This document shows positions 9,010-16,415 of a DNA stretch of 24,368 nt, piece after piece. The notes under the pieces are model-generated. The model saw only the letters and a list, made by a program, of their open reading frames with translations. It was not told the origin of the DNA and ran no database searches. Position 1 is the stretch's first letter; each line of letters opens with the position of its first letter. Position numbers and translations under genes: made by a program. The DNA is from a virus. The stretch is from the IMG/VR virus record IMGVR_UViG_3300041586_000229, positions 1 through 24,368 of that record; one strand, 5' to 3'.

Positions 9010-10203
9010 ATCAATATTTGCAAGCGCGCATTCGACCTCTATATCGCGCACTGTTTGCGCCGTGCCTTCGGCTTCAAAGTCGCTAACCTTCTCGATAGCG
9101 ATAGCAATAAGCGTACTCTCGCCTGCTTTTTGTAGGTAAGCCACACTTGTATTTTGAAGCTCATAATACCACGGCAACAAGCGATTTACAACGCCAAATT
9201 TAGCTAAGGTAATTTTGCGGCTGCCTCGTGAATTTAATACAGTAAGCCCGCGCGCACTGGCGGTTGGGTAGTTAGGGTTGTTGGCAGTATATACTTCTTT
9301 TTCGATAGTATTAGTAAATTGAAAATCTTTAAAGCGGATAACATCGTCCGCCCCCAAGGCATTCAAAAAGAATAAGCTATACTTGCTGCACTCGCCTTTA
9401 GTTATAAAGAACTCTCGTATTTCTGTGAATACAAAAGGCACTGGTATGGTCGTATCTTCTACTATACAAATAGTATAATAATGCACCCCAACTAAAGAGG
9501 TCAGCAGCGCAATATCAGTAGTGCCAACCGCTAACCGTCGCACGCGCATAGCGTTATTTAAAGCCTGCCCTATGTCATAATAAACAGTAGCCATTAGCGC
9601 ACCTGTGCTGTTAAAAGTTTGCACCCGCATTCCCTCTCGCGAGTTGCCGCGATTAAAGTAGCTTAGAAATAACTTTTCGTTTAATGCCATAGATTGGCGC
9701 ATTGGCGCATTAGTCAAAAAACGCGTAGGGAGAGCACCGCCAAAATACTCTATACTCTGCTCATCTAAGTATTGGTTAGCTGCTATATTAAGCCCTAATA
9801 AGGAGTTGGAGGTATAGGTAATTGCTGTATCTTCATAGATGCCATTAACGCCGCTGCCCTGCCAAACTACAAAGACGACATAGAAGGTACAACGCTTTGC
9901 GAAGCCTGCATTAGAAGCGTCAGCAGTGGGCTGTACGTTTGTATTGGCCCCTAAATTAAAGGTGTCTTCATTTTTGGCATACGTCCGCAAAAGTTCTGAT
10001 ACATCAAAACGGAACTTAAAATCGCCACTAATAACATAATGCGGCTGCGTTATCTCTCTACCGTATGTTGCGCCGTTGATATACAGCTGCGCCTTTATGA
10101 TTGGCGGCTTACCAAAAGCAAATGCCGCTGTAAGCTCGTAGCTTATTGGCGCATAGATGCTTAAAAGGTCGCCCGAAGGCATAGGTTGTGCTACTAAAGC
10201 CAT
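8992..10203 (-). CDS. Tail structural protein, 403 aa, C-terminus altered by insertion
   Basis: Function not recognised by motif. The sequence is rich in beta-strand-like segments, aromatic residues and Asn, without a membrane segment or catalytic signature, and lies among tail genes between the gp10-like protein and the 750-aa protein. I infer a tail or baseplate component. The ATG at 10203 is 6 bp after the gp10-like gene stop. The natural end was probably not the present TAG at 8992: after TAT (9009-9007) only SHSN is added, whereas the 35 codons that would continue the frame lie beyond the methyltransferase. The present protein would therefore lack about 35 C-terminal residues of its ancestor. 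Whether it still works cannot be judged. Confidence 0.65.
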   Translation of the reverse strand: MALVAQPMPSGDLLSIYAPISYELTAAFAFGKPPIIKAQLYINGATYGREITQPHYVISGDFKFRFDVSELLRTYAKNEDTFNLGANTNVQPTADASNAGFAKRCTFYVVFVVWQGSGVNGIYEDTAITYTSNSLLGLNIAANQYLDEQSIEYFGGALPTRFLTNAPMRQSMALNEKLFLSYFNRGNSREGMRVQTFNSTGALMATVYYDIGQALNNAMRVRRLAVGTTDIALLTSLVGVHYYTICIVEDTTIPVPFVFTEIREFFITKGECSKYSLFFLNALGADDVIRFKDFQFTNTIEKEVYTANNPNYPTASARGLTVLNSRGSRKITLAKFGVVNRLLPWYYELQNTSVAYLQKAGESTLIAIAIEKVSDFEAEGTAQTVRDIEVECALANIDYSHSN

Positions 10204-10209
10204 TTTATT

Positions 10210-10752
10210 TTATTTTGTTATATCAGCTACTAAAATATCTAACTGCGCTAATACCGTCGCTTCTAAGCCGTCCTGCAAAATAGAATCTATCTTAGCTGCA
10301 TTATTATTTACTACATACGACTGGAAGCCTTTGCGCCGCCCGTTGCTGCTAAACAGATACGAGCCGCGCGTCGGCATACCTTCTTGCTTATGCTTGCGAG
10401 CTATGCCAAAAGCCATGCCTGTAGCTTCCAACCCCGAAGCTATGCCTTTTATCTTTACCCACTCAATAAGGGCTTGAATATACTTAGAGGTCTTTGCGCC
10501 CGTCTTTTTGCCGTACGGTATGCGGTCTGCCCGCACGCCCGTCTCTACGTAACGCCCGTACTCTAAGTAGCTTATCTCTAAAGCTAAGGAGTTGGCATAT
10601 ACAGTAACATTGTACTCAATGCTTGATGCCAGCCGACCTGTTGCCCTATGCCCCTGCCCTATAAGCTCCCGCGCCAACTCGTCCTTTAGCAAATCGCCCA
10701 ACTTATCTAAGTTGTCGCGTAGCTGATTGGATAGTTTTATTATATCTAACAT
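10210..10752 (-). CDS. HK97-gp10-like tail-completion/neck protein
   Basis: 180 aa. The family's usual pattern is visible: an N-terminal helix rich in Leu, Asp and Lys (LSNQLRDNLDKLGDLL), a conserved-looking RATGRLASSIEY around residues 36-47, then YLEYGRYVETG around 62-72, and a C-terminal helical stretch. HK97 gp10-type proteins sit at the head-tail junction and terminate or connect the tail tube. Length is in the normal range (about 110-190 aa). The ATG at 10752 follows the 52-aa membrane gene stop by 11 bp. It lies in the tail operon, not beside the head connector gene, which is on the opposite strand at 19962. Confidence 0.75.
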   Translation of the reverse strand: MLDIIKLSNQLRDNLDKLGDLLKDELARELIGQGHRATGRLASSIEYNVTVYANSLALEISYLEYGRYVETGVRADRIPYGKKTGAKTSKYIQALIEWVKIKGIASGLEATGMAFGIARKHKQEGMPTRGSYLFSSNGRRKGFQSYVVNNNAAKIDSILQDGLEATVLAQLDILVADITK

Positions 10753-10763
10753 AGTGCGTCATT

Positions 10764-10922
10764 TTAATTATAAAACCCCGTGTTTTTTGGCACTATTGCG
10801 CAAATTACATGACTATACATAAGTAAGCCTATATAAAAGCATATAGCTACGAAGCAAAAAACACTAAAACGATAAGTAAGATAAGCAAGGACTGCGACCG
10901 CAAAGAGTATAAAATCTTTCAT
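10764..10922 (-). CDS. Small hydrophobic membrane protein, 52 aa
   Basis: A short gene. It starts ATG (10922-10920) and ends TAA (10766-10764). The start overlaps the stop of the upstream 82-aa gene as ATGA, a classic coupling arrangement, and the stop lies 11 bp before the gp10-like gene, so it fills what would otherwise be a 166-bp gap in a tightly packed operon. Residues 4-16 (FILFAVAVLAYLT) and about 21-43 (VFCFVAICFYIGLLM and following) are strongly hydrophobic: one long or two short membrane segments. Role unknown; a holin-like or superinfection-exclusion role is conceivable but unsupported. Confidence 0.65.
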   Translation of the reverse strand: MKDFILFAVAVLAYLTYRFSVFCFVAICFYIGLLMYSHVICAIVPKNTGFYN

Positions 10923-11167
10923 ATTCTTTTGAGTTCTATTTTTAGCGGCAGCTTAGGCTTAATAAAAAGCGTCTCGCCCTGCTGCTCGTAGCCAAAAGTC
11001 CGCACATCGTTTGGGTTGGCATTGATGTAAGTGATTAAATCAGCAACATCAGCAGGCGGCAGAAAGTAAATGCTGTCTGTGTAGCCTTTATTTAATACCT
11101 GCTTAGTTGTTATAGCTTGTAATATTTCGCTTGTTTTGGCGCGAAATTCTGCGGCGTTGTACGGCAT
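10919..11167 (-). CDS. Hypothetical protein, 82 aa
   Basis: Not recognised. A soluble, mixed alpha/beta sequence: an N-terminal helix with Lys and Glu (AAEFRAKTSEILQAITTKQ), a central PPADVADLITYIN segment, and a basic C-terminus KPKLPLKIELKRI. The ATG at 11167 is 11 bp after the previous gene's stop, and its own stop is coupled (ATGA) to the 52-aa membrane gene, so it belongs to the leftward tail operon. No cysteines, signal peptide or membrane segment. Likely a minor virion or assembly protein by position only. Confidence 0.65.
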   Translation of the reverse strand: MPYNAAEFRAKTSEILQAITTKQVLNKGYTDSIYFLPPADVADLITYINANPNDVRTFGYEQQGETLFIKPKLPLKIELKRI

Positions 11168-11178
11168 ATTGTTTTATT

Positions 11179-11385
11179 TTACATTACAAAACGCTTAGGC
11201 ATAAATAGTATTTCGGGCAAATCTTTTACCCACGCAAACTCTGCATGATTGCACCCGTCCGACTCCTGCATAGATATAACCCAATTATCGTTTACGTCTT
11301 GTATTGGGTTAAAATAGGCATCATTAGCGAAGGTTTGACCGTACAAACTTTGAGCCTGCTCCGCGGTTAATTTCTTGACTATCAT
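11179..11385 (-). CDS. Hypothetical protein, 68 aa
   Basis: Not recognised. It starts ATG three bases after the stop of the 507-aa gene and ends 11 bp before the 82-aa gene, so it lies in an unbroken operon. The sequence has an N-terminal KKLTAEQAQSLYG helix and a later segment NWVISMQESDGCNHAEFAWV that could form a small beta sheet. Similar short proteins often follow phage tail-fibre genes, but I cannot name a family. Confidence 0.6.
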   Translation of the reverse strand: MIVKKLTAEQAQSLYGQTFANDAYFNPIQDVNDNWVISMQESDGCNHAEFAWVKDLPEILFMPKRFVM

Positions 11386-11388
11386 GTT

Positions 11389-12912
11389 CTAATTATTGCG
11401 CCCTAAAGCAGTTTGGAAAGTTTCGATAATAGCGTAAAACGTATTTGCTTCGGGCGTGGTTAGTCCGCTTAGTATAGCCGCAAAAGCGCACTGGCGAGCC
11501 GAAAAGGCATCTGTTGTACCGTTATTGTTGCGCGCCCCTATATATACTTTCTTATTGGAAGCTGTATTCGGCTGGTTATTTGTCGCTAACAAAGTGGCGT
11601 TTCTATGTATTCTGAAGTTTACCGCGTCTGTACGGCTTGCGATATACATAGCGTTGGTGGGCGTTCCTGCGAAGGGGGCGTTGCCCGTAGCATTTACAGC
11701 ATTAAAGCCCGTGCCGCTAATATTTGGCGCAATAAATAATTGGCCTTGTCCCGAACTTATCGCACTGCCACTCGCGCCCATTTCGATATACGAACCCGTT
11801 GCACTGGAGCGTGAATAATAGGCCAAGGTGATACTGCTTACAGCTGCATTAAGCGAAGGTGTGAAAAACGTATCTGCAAAAGCATTAGTAGCGTTTGGCG
11901 TTGCGCCCGTACTGCTATGTACCCAACCGCCCGCGAAGGTAAGGCGATAGGCTGCATTAGTATCTAACGGGTTTTTCGCATTGAATTTATGCGCTGCTGC
12001 TGTACCGCCTATAATAAAGTATAGCGCGTATGCCTTGAGCCAAAGCCCTGCATCTTTAAGGGCTAGGATAGCCTCGTTAGTGGCATCTTTAGTAGTGTCG
12101 CTTAATGTTGCGCCCGTAGCTTCGATAGCGGCAAAATAAAGTACAGCATCATCATCATAAGGATTAATAGGTATAATAGGCTCTTCCTGCGGGCGGGCAG
12201 CGATAGGCGCAACACAGCCAAAGAATTGCACATTGATATTTAAGAAATAGCTTATCGCGCTTTCTGTGTGCATATCAAAAGCTATATAAGCCTTTGTTGT
12301 CTCGCTTATATATTGGGTTAAATAAGCTACTTCCTCGTAACTTGTTATAGCCGTAAGTGCTAATAGCTGCTGTAAGCCCGCCACGCTATACCAGCCCGAA
12401 CGCAAAATCGAACCACCGTTATATAGGTCGGCATATACATAATCGCTAAGGGTAGCATACACTTGTTGCCACAGCGCGCGCAACCCCTGTGCCACCTCCT
12501 CATACGTCCGCTGCGCGCAAAGCGATTGATTAAAGTTGCTGCCCTGTGCCTGCTCTATCCTATCGCTTAAAGCTATACTGTAATCAATACTATATTGGCT
12601 GCCCGCGCGGCTATAACTCTCATCTTGTTCGCCTAAAAATAGGGCAGGGAAATTAAACCTCGCCTCTGTGCCGCCTTGCGCATCTGTTGGGCTGGCGCGG
12701 CTAAAGAATATCTTTTTACCATTATACCTACTATCCTTGCCTAAGTTGGCTGTTTTTACTTCGGCAGCGTAATCTTTAGTTACAGCTACTGTTTGCAGCC
12801 GCGCGCATTCAACCTCGCTGCCGTTGCCGTCCGTTACTATCTGCATACTATTAGCAATATCATAAAGTATGGCGTAAAAATCTAAAGGGGTAAAGCTACT
12901 TAATGCGCTCAT
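11389..12912 (-). CDS. Tail-associated protein with C-terminal lectin-like (LamG/ConA-type) domain
   Basis: 507 aa in two visible parts. Residues 1 to about 230 are acidic and Tyr/Ala-rich with helical stretches (for example YEEVAQGLRALWQQVYATLS) and no known motif. From about residue 315 onward the sequence becomes Ser/Thr/Asn/Gly/Ala-rich with regular beta strands and ends with FYAIIETFQTALGRNN, an ending I associate with concanavalin-like domains at the C-termini of Bacteroidota phage virion proteins (from memory, not searched). Such domains bind surface sugars, so a receptor-recognition or virion-decoration role is inferred. It follows the possible frameshift protein by 5 bp and precedes the 68-aa gene by 3 bp. 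Confidence 0.65.
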   Translation of the reverse strand: MSALSSFTPLDFYAILYDIANSMQIVTDGNGSEVECARLQTVAVTKDYAAEVKTANLGKDSRYNGKKIFFSRASPTDAQGGTEARFNFPALFLGEQDESYSRAGSQYSIDYSIALSDRIEQAQGSNFNQSLCAQRTYEEVAQGLRALWQQVYATLSDYVYADLYNGGSILRSGWYSVAGLQQLLALTAITSYEEVAYLTQYISETTKAYIAFDMHTESAISYFLNINVQFFGCVAPIAARPQEEPIIPINPYDDDAVLYFAAIEATGATLSDTTKDATNEAILALKDAGLWLKAYALYFIIGGTAAAHKFNAKNPLDTNAAYRLTFAGGWVHSSTGATPNATNAFADTFFTPSLNAAVSSITLAYYSRSSATGSYIEMGASGSAISSGQGQLFIAPNISGTGFNAVNATGNAPFAGTPTNAMYIASRTDAVNFRIHRNATLLATNNQPNTASNKKVYIGARNNNGTTDAFSARQCAFAAILSGLTTPEANTFYAIIETFQTALGRNN

Positions 12913-12917
12913 AGTGT

Positions 12918-13190
12918 TTATGCAATTGAGTTATGTATTTTAATATGGACAAAAACAGATAAGGCGCGATAAAAGCTCGCCCTATCGACGCACTCGATAG
13001 CCGAAATACCAGCATCAAAAGTGTTAAGGCTACCCGTTGCTGCTATATCATAAGTTATAGCCAGCCAGCCTATATCTCCAATAGGCTTTCTTGTTGCGGC
13101 GGTATTGCCGCTGCTATCTCTTGCCAATACGGGCTTTTGAAAAGCAACGCCAAAGAGACCGTGAGTTCGGAACGCACGAACGAATTTGTC
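12918..13190 (-). CDS. Candidate -1 frameshift extension (90 codons, no ATG)
   Basis: In the -1 frame relative to the preceding gene, the sequence is open from just after a TGA at 13208-13206 to the stop at 12920-12918. Past the T9 run it encodes 90 residues beginning DKFVRAFRTHGLFGVAFQKP and containing KPIGDIGWLAITYDIAATGS. There is no ATG or GTG in this open stretch; the only common alternative start is a TTG at 13127, which would give 69 aa. Its stop lies 5 bp before the next ATG, whereas using the zero-frame stop alone would leave a 157-bp gap. Either it is expressed by frameshifting, or it is a TTG-initiated small gene, or the T-run length is wrong in the assembly. Confidence 0.5.
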   Translation of the reverse strand, partial: DKFVRAFRTHGLFGVAFQKPVLARDSSGNTAATRKPIGDIGWLAITYDIAATGSLNTFDAGISAIECVDRASFYRALSVFVHIKIHNSIA

Positions 13191-13984
13191 AAAAAAAAAC
13201 CTACATCACGCGATATAGAACAAGGTAGGTCGTAAAAGAAAGCCTTTTGTTTTTTTAAGTGCGCCGCCCACGCCTCGCCCTGCATATTTGGGACAGCGGC
13301 TTTCTCTTCGTACGCGCCCGTCTCTTTATCAACGATGCGCACCTCGCGGCAAAGAGCGGCTAATATAGTAAGCGAGTTGTTAAGTAGCACCCCCTCGCCG
13401 TACTTGCCATCTTCCTGCGGCTTAGTAAAATAATCGCTTTGTAAGGCTTCAGTGGCTTCCCCCCAAGTCAAGGCTGCGCCTATCATATCGCCATTATAAG
13501 GCACAATAAAACGCCGCCCTTTATGCTCAAAATGCTCGACCTCGCACGGCGTATGGCTTTCGTAAAATGCGCTAAAGACATCGCAAAATAGATTATTTAA
13601 CGCCGCCACATCAGCATAGCAAGTAAACTGCTGTTTGCTTAGGTACGTAAGCACACCTGCGCCAGCGACACAAAAGAAGTTTAATAGCTCTATTAGTATT
13701 TGCGCAAAATCATTATACTGCTTTGGCTGCCACTTACTTAGTTGCATCTCATCTGTAATTAGCAGCGGGTCGATGCTCTCTATGCTCTTTAGCCCTAAAG
13801 CTACCTTTGACCACAGCTCCAAATTGAAAACATAAGTTTCTAATTCTGCAAACTTGCCTACTGCCATATCGCGGGCATCGATACAGAAAGACAACTCTAC
13901 CGTCTTGCTTTCGATACGCTTTGTTTCATCATTAAGCACATCTATATCAAAACGAAATTGCAGTGTTTTACTTTCCGTCATCAT
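13070..13984 (-). CDS. Phage protein with possible frameshift; candidate tail assembly chaperone
   Basis: 304 aa from the ATG at 13984 (a second ATG follows at once); a longer frame starting at 14029 would overlap the preceding gene by 62 bp and is less likely. The chosen start overlaps the 228-aa gene by 17 bp. The N-terminus LQFRFDIDVLNDETKRIESK looks beta-stranded; the middle is helical, with GEATEALQSDYF and LLNNSLTILAALCREVRI. About 40 codons before the zero-frame TAG, a T9 run could move ribosomes into the 90-codon -1 frame, giving a product of about 355 aa. Tail assembly chaperones of long-tailed phages characteristically use such shifts. That is the reason for the suggestion, but this gene is not adjacent to the tape measure as is usual. 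Confidence 0.55.
   Translation of the reverse strand: MMTESKTLQFRFDIDVLNDETKRIESKTVELSFCIDARDMAVGKFAELETYVFNLELWSKVALGLKSIESIDPLLITDEMQLSKWQPKQYNDFAQILIELLNFFCVAGAGVLTYLSKQQFTCYADVAALNNLFCDVFSAFYESHTPCEVEHFEHKGRRFIVPYNGDMIGAALTWGEATEALQSDYFTKPQEDGKYGEGVLLNNSLTILAALCREVRIVDKETGAYEEKAAVPNMQGEAWAAHLKKQKAFFYDLPCSISRDVGFFLTNSFVRSELTVSLALLFKSPYWQEIAAAIPPQQESLLEI
13190..13199 (-). promoter_or_regulatory. Candidate -1 ribosomal slippery site (T9, T TTT TTG)
   Basis: On the minus strand the zero frame reads GGT TTT TTT TTG ACA, so the last seven bases of the run plus G (13196-13190) fit the X XXY YYZ rule; the same pattern with a final A is the HIV-1 gag-pol site. Eight bases later there is a possible small hairpin GTTCG-(7 nt)-CGAAC (13181-13165), a sensible spacing though a weak stem. 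A nine-base homopolymer is also a common sequencing-error site. Confidence 0.5.
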
Positions 13985-14654
13985 TTTTTTCTTTTGCTGC
14001 ATTATAGAAATTATAAACGCGGTAGGCAATTTCTTTGCGCGGTATTAAGCCCCAACCTGTAGGAGTAAGCAAGTTTATTTCGCTTTCGTCAAGCAAGCCT
14101 TCGGCGCGGGCGATAGTAATAAGGGTATCGTTACTAATTGCGCGTGTCGCTTTCTCTACGCTTATTGCACTAACAGCAGATTGGATATAAGTCATAGCTC
14201 TAATAAACTTTGCGTCCTCCTCGCTACCGTTCTCAATAATAGCCTCTATTCGCTCCGCTGGCGTATTATCAGCTACTAACGCCACAGCAGGCAGGCTCAA
14301 TCTTTTTTTTTCATCTTCAGTAACGGGGCTAACTACTACTTCGGTAGTCTGCATAAGTTTGTTATAAAATGCCCACATAACCTGCGGCGGTATATCGCCC
14401 GCAAACGTGCGCCCGTCCAATACCTTTTTATTATCTACATGCTTTATATGCGACGCAACAGCAGCGAGCATTCTACCTGTTTCATCAAGCGGCACGGTAG
14501 TATCCTCTTGCGCAACAAGTATATTCAATTTTGCTACGAAGGCTTTGATGGCCGAAATAAAGGCTGCTTTACCCGTAGGGTTGGTAGCTTTGTAATTTGC
14601 CTCAACATCAACAAGGAGGGCAATCAACTCTTTTAAGTCTGTAATTTTTACCAT
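13968..14654 (-). CDS. Hypothetical protein, 228 aa, first gene of the leftward operon
   Basis: Not recognised. Soluble and largely helical: an N-terminal LKELIALLVDVEANYKATN, a central IPPQVMWAFYNKLMQTTE, an acidic segment with PAERIEAIIENGSEED, and a basic end. No catalytic signature, signal peptide or membrane segment. The ATG at 14654 lies about 35 bp downstream of the -7 element at 14689-14696, so this is the promoter-proximal gene. Its end overlaps the next gene's start by 17 bp, suggesting coupled translation and possibly a joint function in tail assembly. Confidence 0.7.
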   Translation of the reverse strand: MVKITDLKELIALLVDVEANYKATNPTGKAAFISAIKAFVAKLNILVAQEDTTVPLDETGRMLAAVASHIKHVDNKKVLDGRTFAGDIPPQVMWAFYNKLMQTTEVVVSPVTEDEKKRLSLPAVALVADNTPAERIEAIIENGSEEDAKFIRAMTYIQSAVSAISVEKATRAISNDTLITIARAEGLLDESEINLLTPTGWGLIPRKEIAYRVYNFYNAAKEKNDDGK

Positions 14655-14688
14655 GATGCGTATTTTGTATTTTGTTAAACTAATAATG

Positions 14689-14719
14689 CAAAGATAAACA
14701 ATATATATACATTATACAA
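14689..14719 (-). promoter_or_regulatory. Bacteroidota-type promoter for the leftward operon
   Basis: On the minus strand, TATCTTTG (14696-14689) matches the Bacteroidota -7 consensus TAnnTTTG exactly. TTG (14719-14717) lies 20 bases upstream of it, where the -33 element is expected. The first gene's ATG is about 34 bp downstream, leaving a short A-rich leader. Confidence 0.6.
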
Positions 14720-14737
14720 TAAAAATAACTAATTCGC

Positions 14738-14776
14738 GCGTTTTGAATAGTACAATATACGCAAAACGCTACTATT
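14738..14776. repeat. Two 15-bp blocks of swapped inverted repeats between divergent operons
   Basis: Block 1 is GCGTTTTG then AATAGTA (14738-14752). Block 2 is CAAAACGC then TACTATT (14762-14776). Each half of block 2 is the exact reverse complement of the same-position half of block 1, but the two halves keep their order instead of reversing. The first pair could form an 8-bp stem; the second pair could then pair only across it. The position between two divergent promoters suggests operator sites or an RNA pseudoknot in the rightward transcript. No transcription data are available. Confidence 0.5.
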
Positions 14777-14800
14777 TTTTCAGTTCTTTAGTTTATTAGC

Positions 14801-14808
14801 TAATATTG
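14801..14808 (+). promoter_or_regulatory. Weak candidate -7 element for the rightward operon
   Basis: TAATATTG matches TAnnTTTG at seven of eight positions and lies 36 bp upstream of the protease ATG. No clear TTG is found at the -33 distance, only a T-rich tract. A promoter for the head operon must lie in or near this region if the operon begins at 14845, but this exact site is uncertain. Confidence 0.3.
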
Positions 14809-14844
14809 CAGAAGTGCTGCAATAAGCCACACTAAGTAAGCAAT

Positions 14845-15930
14845 ATGACAAATAGCGAGATACTGCAATATATCGAGGGTAATACTTGGCTTGTAACTGA
14901 AGGTTTAGCATCTTCTTTTCGCTCCCTAATAAATTCGGGTGAAGGCATAGCCTTTGAAGAAATAGCCAAGCGGCGCGAACAGCATAATGCCACAAATAAA
15001 ACTTTAGTTTTTACTGCGGGCAAAAAGCTGATGCCGTATAAGGAAGGTAAAAAGCGGCAGCCTATGCCATCGATGGATAACGAAATTTATACAGACGACG
15101 GCGAAGGGGAAACCGAAGAAGATAAAAGTATAGTAAGCCCTGAAGGCATCGCTGTTATGCGCATTAAAGGCGTACTACATAAAGATAGCGATTATTGCAA
15201 CAAAGGAACAATGGAGATTAATGCAGACCTTATGGAGCTGGGCGAAGACCCGCGCATTAAAGGCGTAATTCTTTGCATTGATAGTGGCGGTGGCGAGGTG
15301 GCAGGCACGGAGCAATTGGCTGATACTATATACAATTTTAAGCGGGCGTACGGCAAGCGTATTGAAGCGGTTGTATATACGGCTGGCAGTGCTGCTTATT
15401 GGTTAGCTTCGGGTTGCGATAAGATATACTTAGTAGGGCAAACCTCATCTGTTGGCAGTATAGGCACTATGGCGACGCTTGTAAACTCCGAAGGGCTGAT
15501 GCAGGCAGCAGGCATAAGCATTATAAATATATATGCTACTCTTAGCTATAATAAAAACAAAGAGTACGATGACGCACTGGCGGGCAACCCTGCGGCGATG
15601 CGCACCGAAGTATTGGATAAAATAAATACCGTCTTTTTGGCTGCCGTAATACGTGGGCGATACCGAAGTAAATATAAGGTAGAGGAGCTGACTTTGGAAA
15701 ATACGCCGCCCGAATTAACGGGTAAAATATACTTCGGCAAAGATGCCATAGCGGTAGGCTTAGCTGATAGCATAGGAACGTTAGAGCAGGCTTTAGTTAA
15801 TTTTGATACGCGCACAGCGGGTAGCTTAGTTACAGCAAGCGAAGAGCCTGCTTTTACAATACCTACAATGTCTATTTTAACACAGCCCAAAGGCGGGCTT
15901 ACTATTCTTAAACCAATTACTAAAAATTAG
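14845..15930 (+). CDS. S49-family (SppA/lambda C-like) prohead protease
   Basis: 361 aa. The S49 serine-protease fold is clear: CIDSGGGEVAG around residues 144-154, the nucleophile motif TAGSAAYWLAS with probable catalytic Ser182, and SSVGSIG at 201-207. The SYNKNKEYDD stretch near 234-243 offers the general-base lysine (K237 or K239), and GKIYFGKDAIAVGLAD at 293-308 is the usual C-terminal signature. In phage heads these enzymes cleave scaffold and capsid precursors during maturation, then themselves. The roughly 100-residue N-terminal extension, longer than in bare SppA, is acidic (DDGEGETEED) and may be a propeptide. It is the first gene of the plus operon, 6 bp before the scaffold-like gene. 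Confidence 0.87.
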   Translation: MTNSEILQYIEGNTWLVTEGLASSFRSLINSGEGIAFEEIAKRREQHNATNKTLVFTAGKKLMPYKEGKKRQPMPSMDNEIYTDDGEGETEEDKSIVSPEGIAVMRIKGVLHKDSDYCNKGTMEINADLMELGEDPRIKGVILCIDSGGGEVAGTEQLADTIYNFKRAYGKRIEAVVYTAGSAAYWLASGCDKIYLVGQTSSVGSIGTMATLVNSEGLMQAAGISIINIYATLSYNKNKEYDDALAGNPAAMRTEVLDKINTVFLAAVIRGRYRSKYKVEELTLENTPPELTGKIYFGKDAIAVGLADSIGTLEQALVNFDTRTAGSLVTASEEPAFTIPTMSILTQPKGGLTILKPITKN

Positions 15931-15935
15931 AGAGT

Positions 15936-16415
15936 ATGAATTTTTTTGAAAAGATAAAAAGCCTTTTCGGCTTAGGCGGCGTAATACTGGCAGACGCTAC
16001 TGGCGCTGCTATTACAGCCGAAAAAGAAGCGGAGTTTACCAATAGCTTAGAATTTCGTGACCTCTTAGAGGGCGAGTTTGGTGCTATCGCTGCCACACAA
16101 GCAAGCACAATAGCTGCCCAAAAAACAGACCTTACAGATACGCAAGCGCAATTAGCCGCTCTTGTTACTAAAGTTGAGGCTTTAGATGCTAAGTTGCAAG
16201 TTGTGTTAGTTGATGTTGCAAATGCGCAAAGCAATACTATAAAAGCCGAAGCGCGAATTAAAGAGTTGGCAACTACATTGAACGCCCAATTAGGTACACC
16301 TTTGGTAAAACAAGTTGAGAGCGATGCAAACGCTCAAATGCTCACTGGCGCGCCCACCGCAGAAGAAGTAGTAACTATTAATAAATATTTTAAAAAGGTA
16401 GGAGGCGGCATTTAA
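15936..16415 (+). CDS. Putative head scaffolding protein
   Basis: 159 aa. After a short hydrophobic start (MNFFEKIKSLFGLGGVI), residues 45-125 are an Ala/Gln/Lys/Glu heptad-like coiled coil with almost no aromatic residues, the usual look of a scaffold. Position between protease and capsid genes fits: scaffold proteins shape the procapsid and are then degraded by the protease. No sequence family is diagnostic, so the call rests on composition and order. The stop overlaps the next ATG (TAATG at 16413-16417). Confidence 0.6.
   Translation: MNFFEKIKSLFGLGGVILADATGAAITAEKEAEFTNSLEFRDLLEGEFGAIAATQASTIAAQKTDLTDTQAQLAALVTKVEALDAKLQVVLVDVANAQSNTIKAEARIKELATTLNAQLGTPLVKQVESDANAQMLTGAPTAEEVVTINKYFKKVGGGI

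Noticed and set aside
8978-9023. Longer methyltransferase start at 9023
   Set aside because: It would overlap the 403-aa gene by 32 bp and adds 15 residues that look read from tail-gene DNA; the ATG at 8978 fits better.
12918-13127. Independent 69-aa gene starting at TTG 13127
   Set aside because: Possible, but the same frame is open 78 bp further upstream to the T9 run with coding-like sequence; the frameshift explanation covers more. Kept as an alternative.
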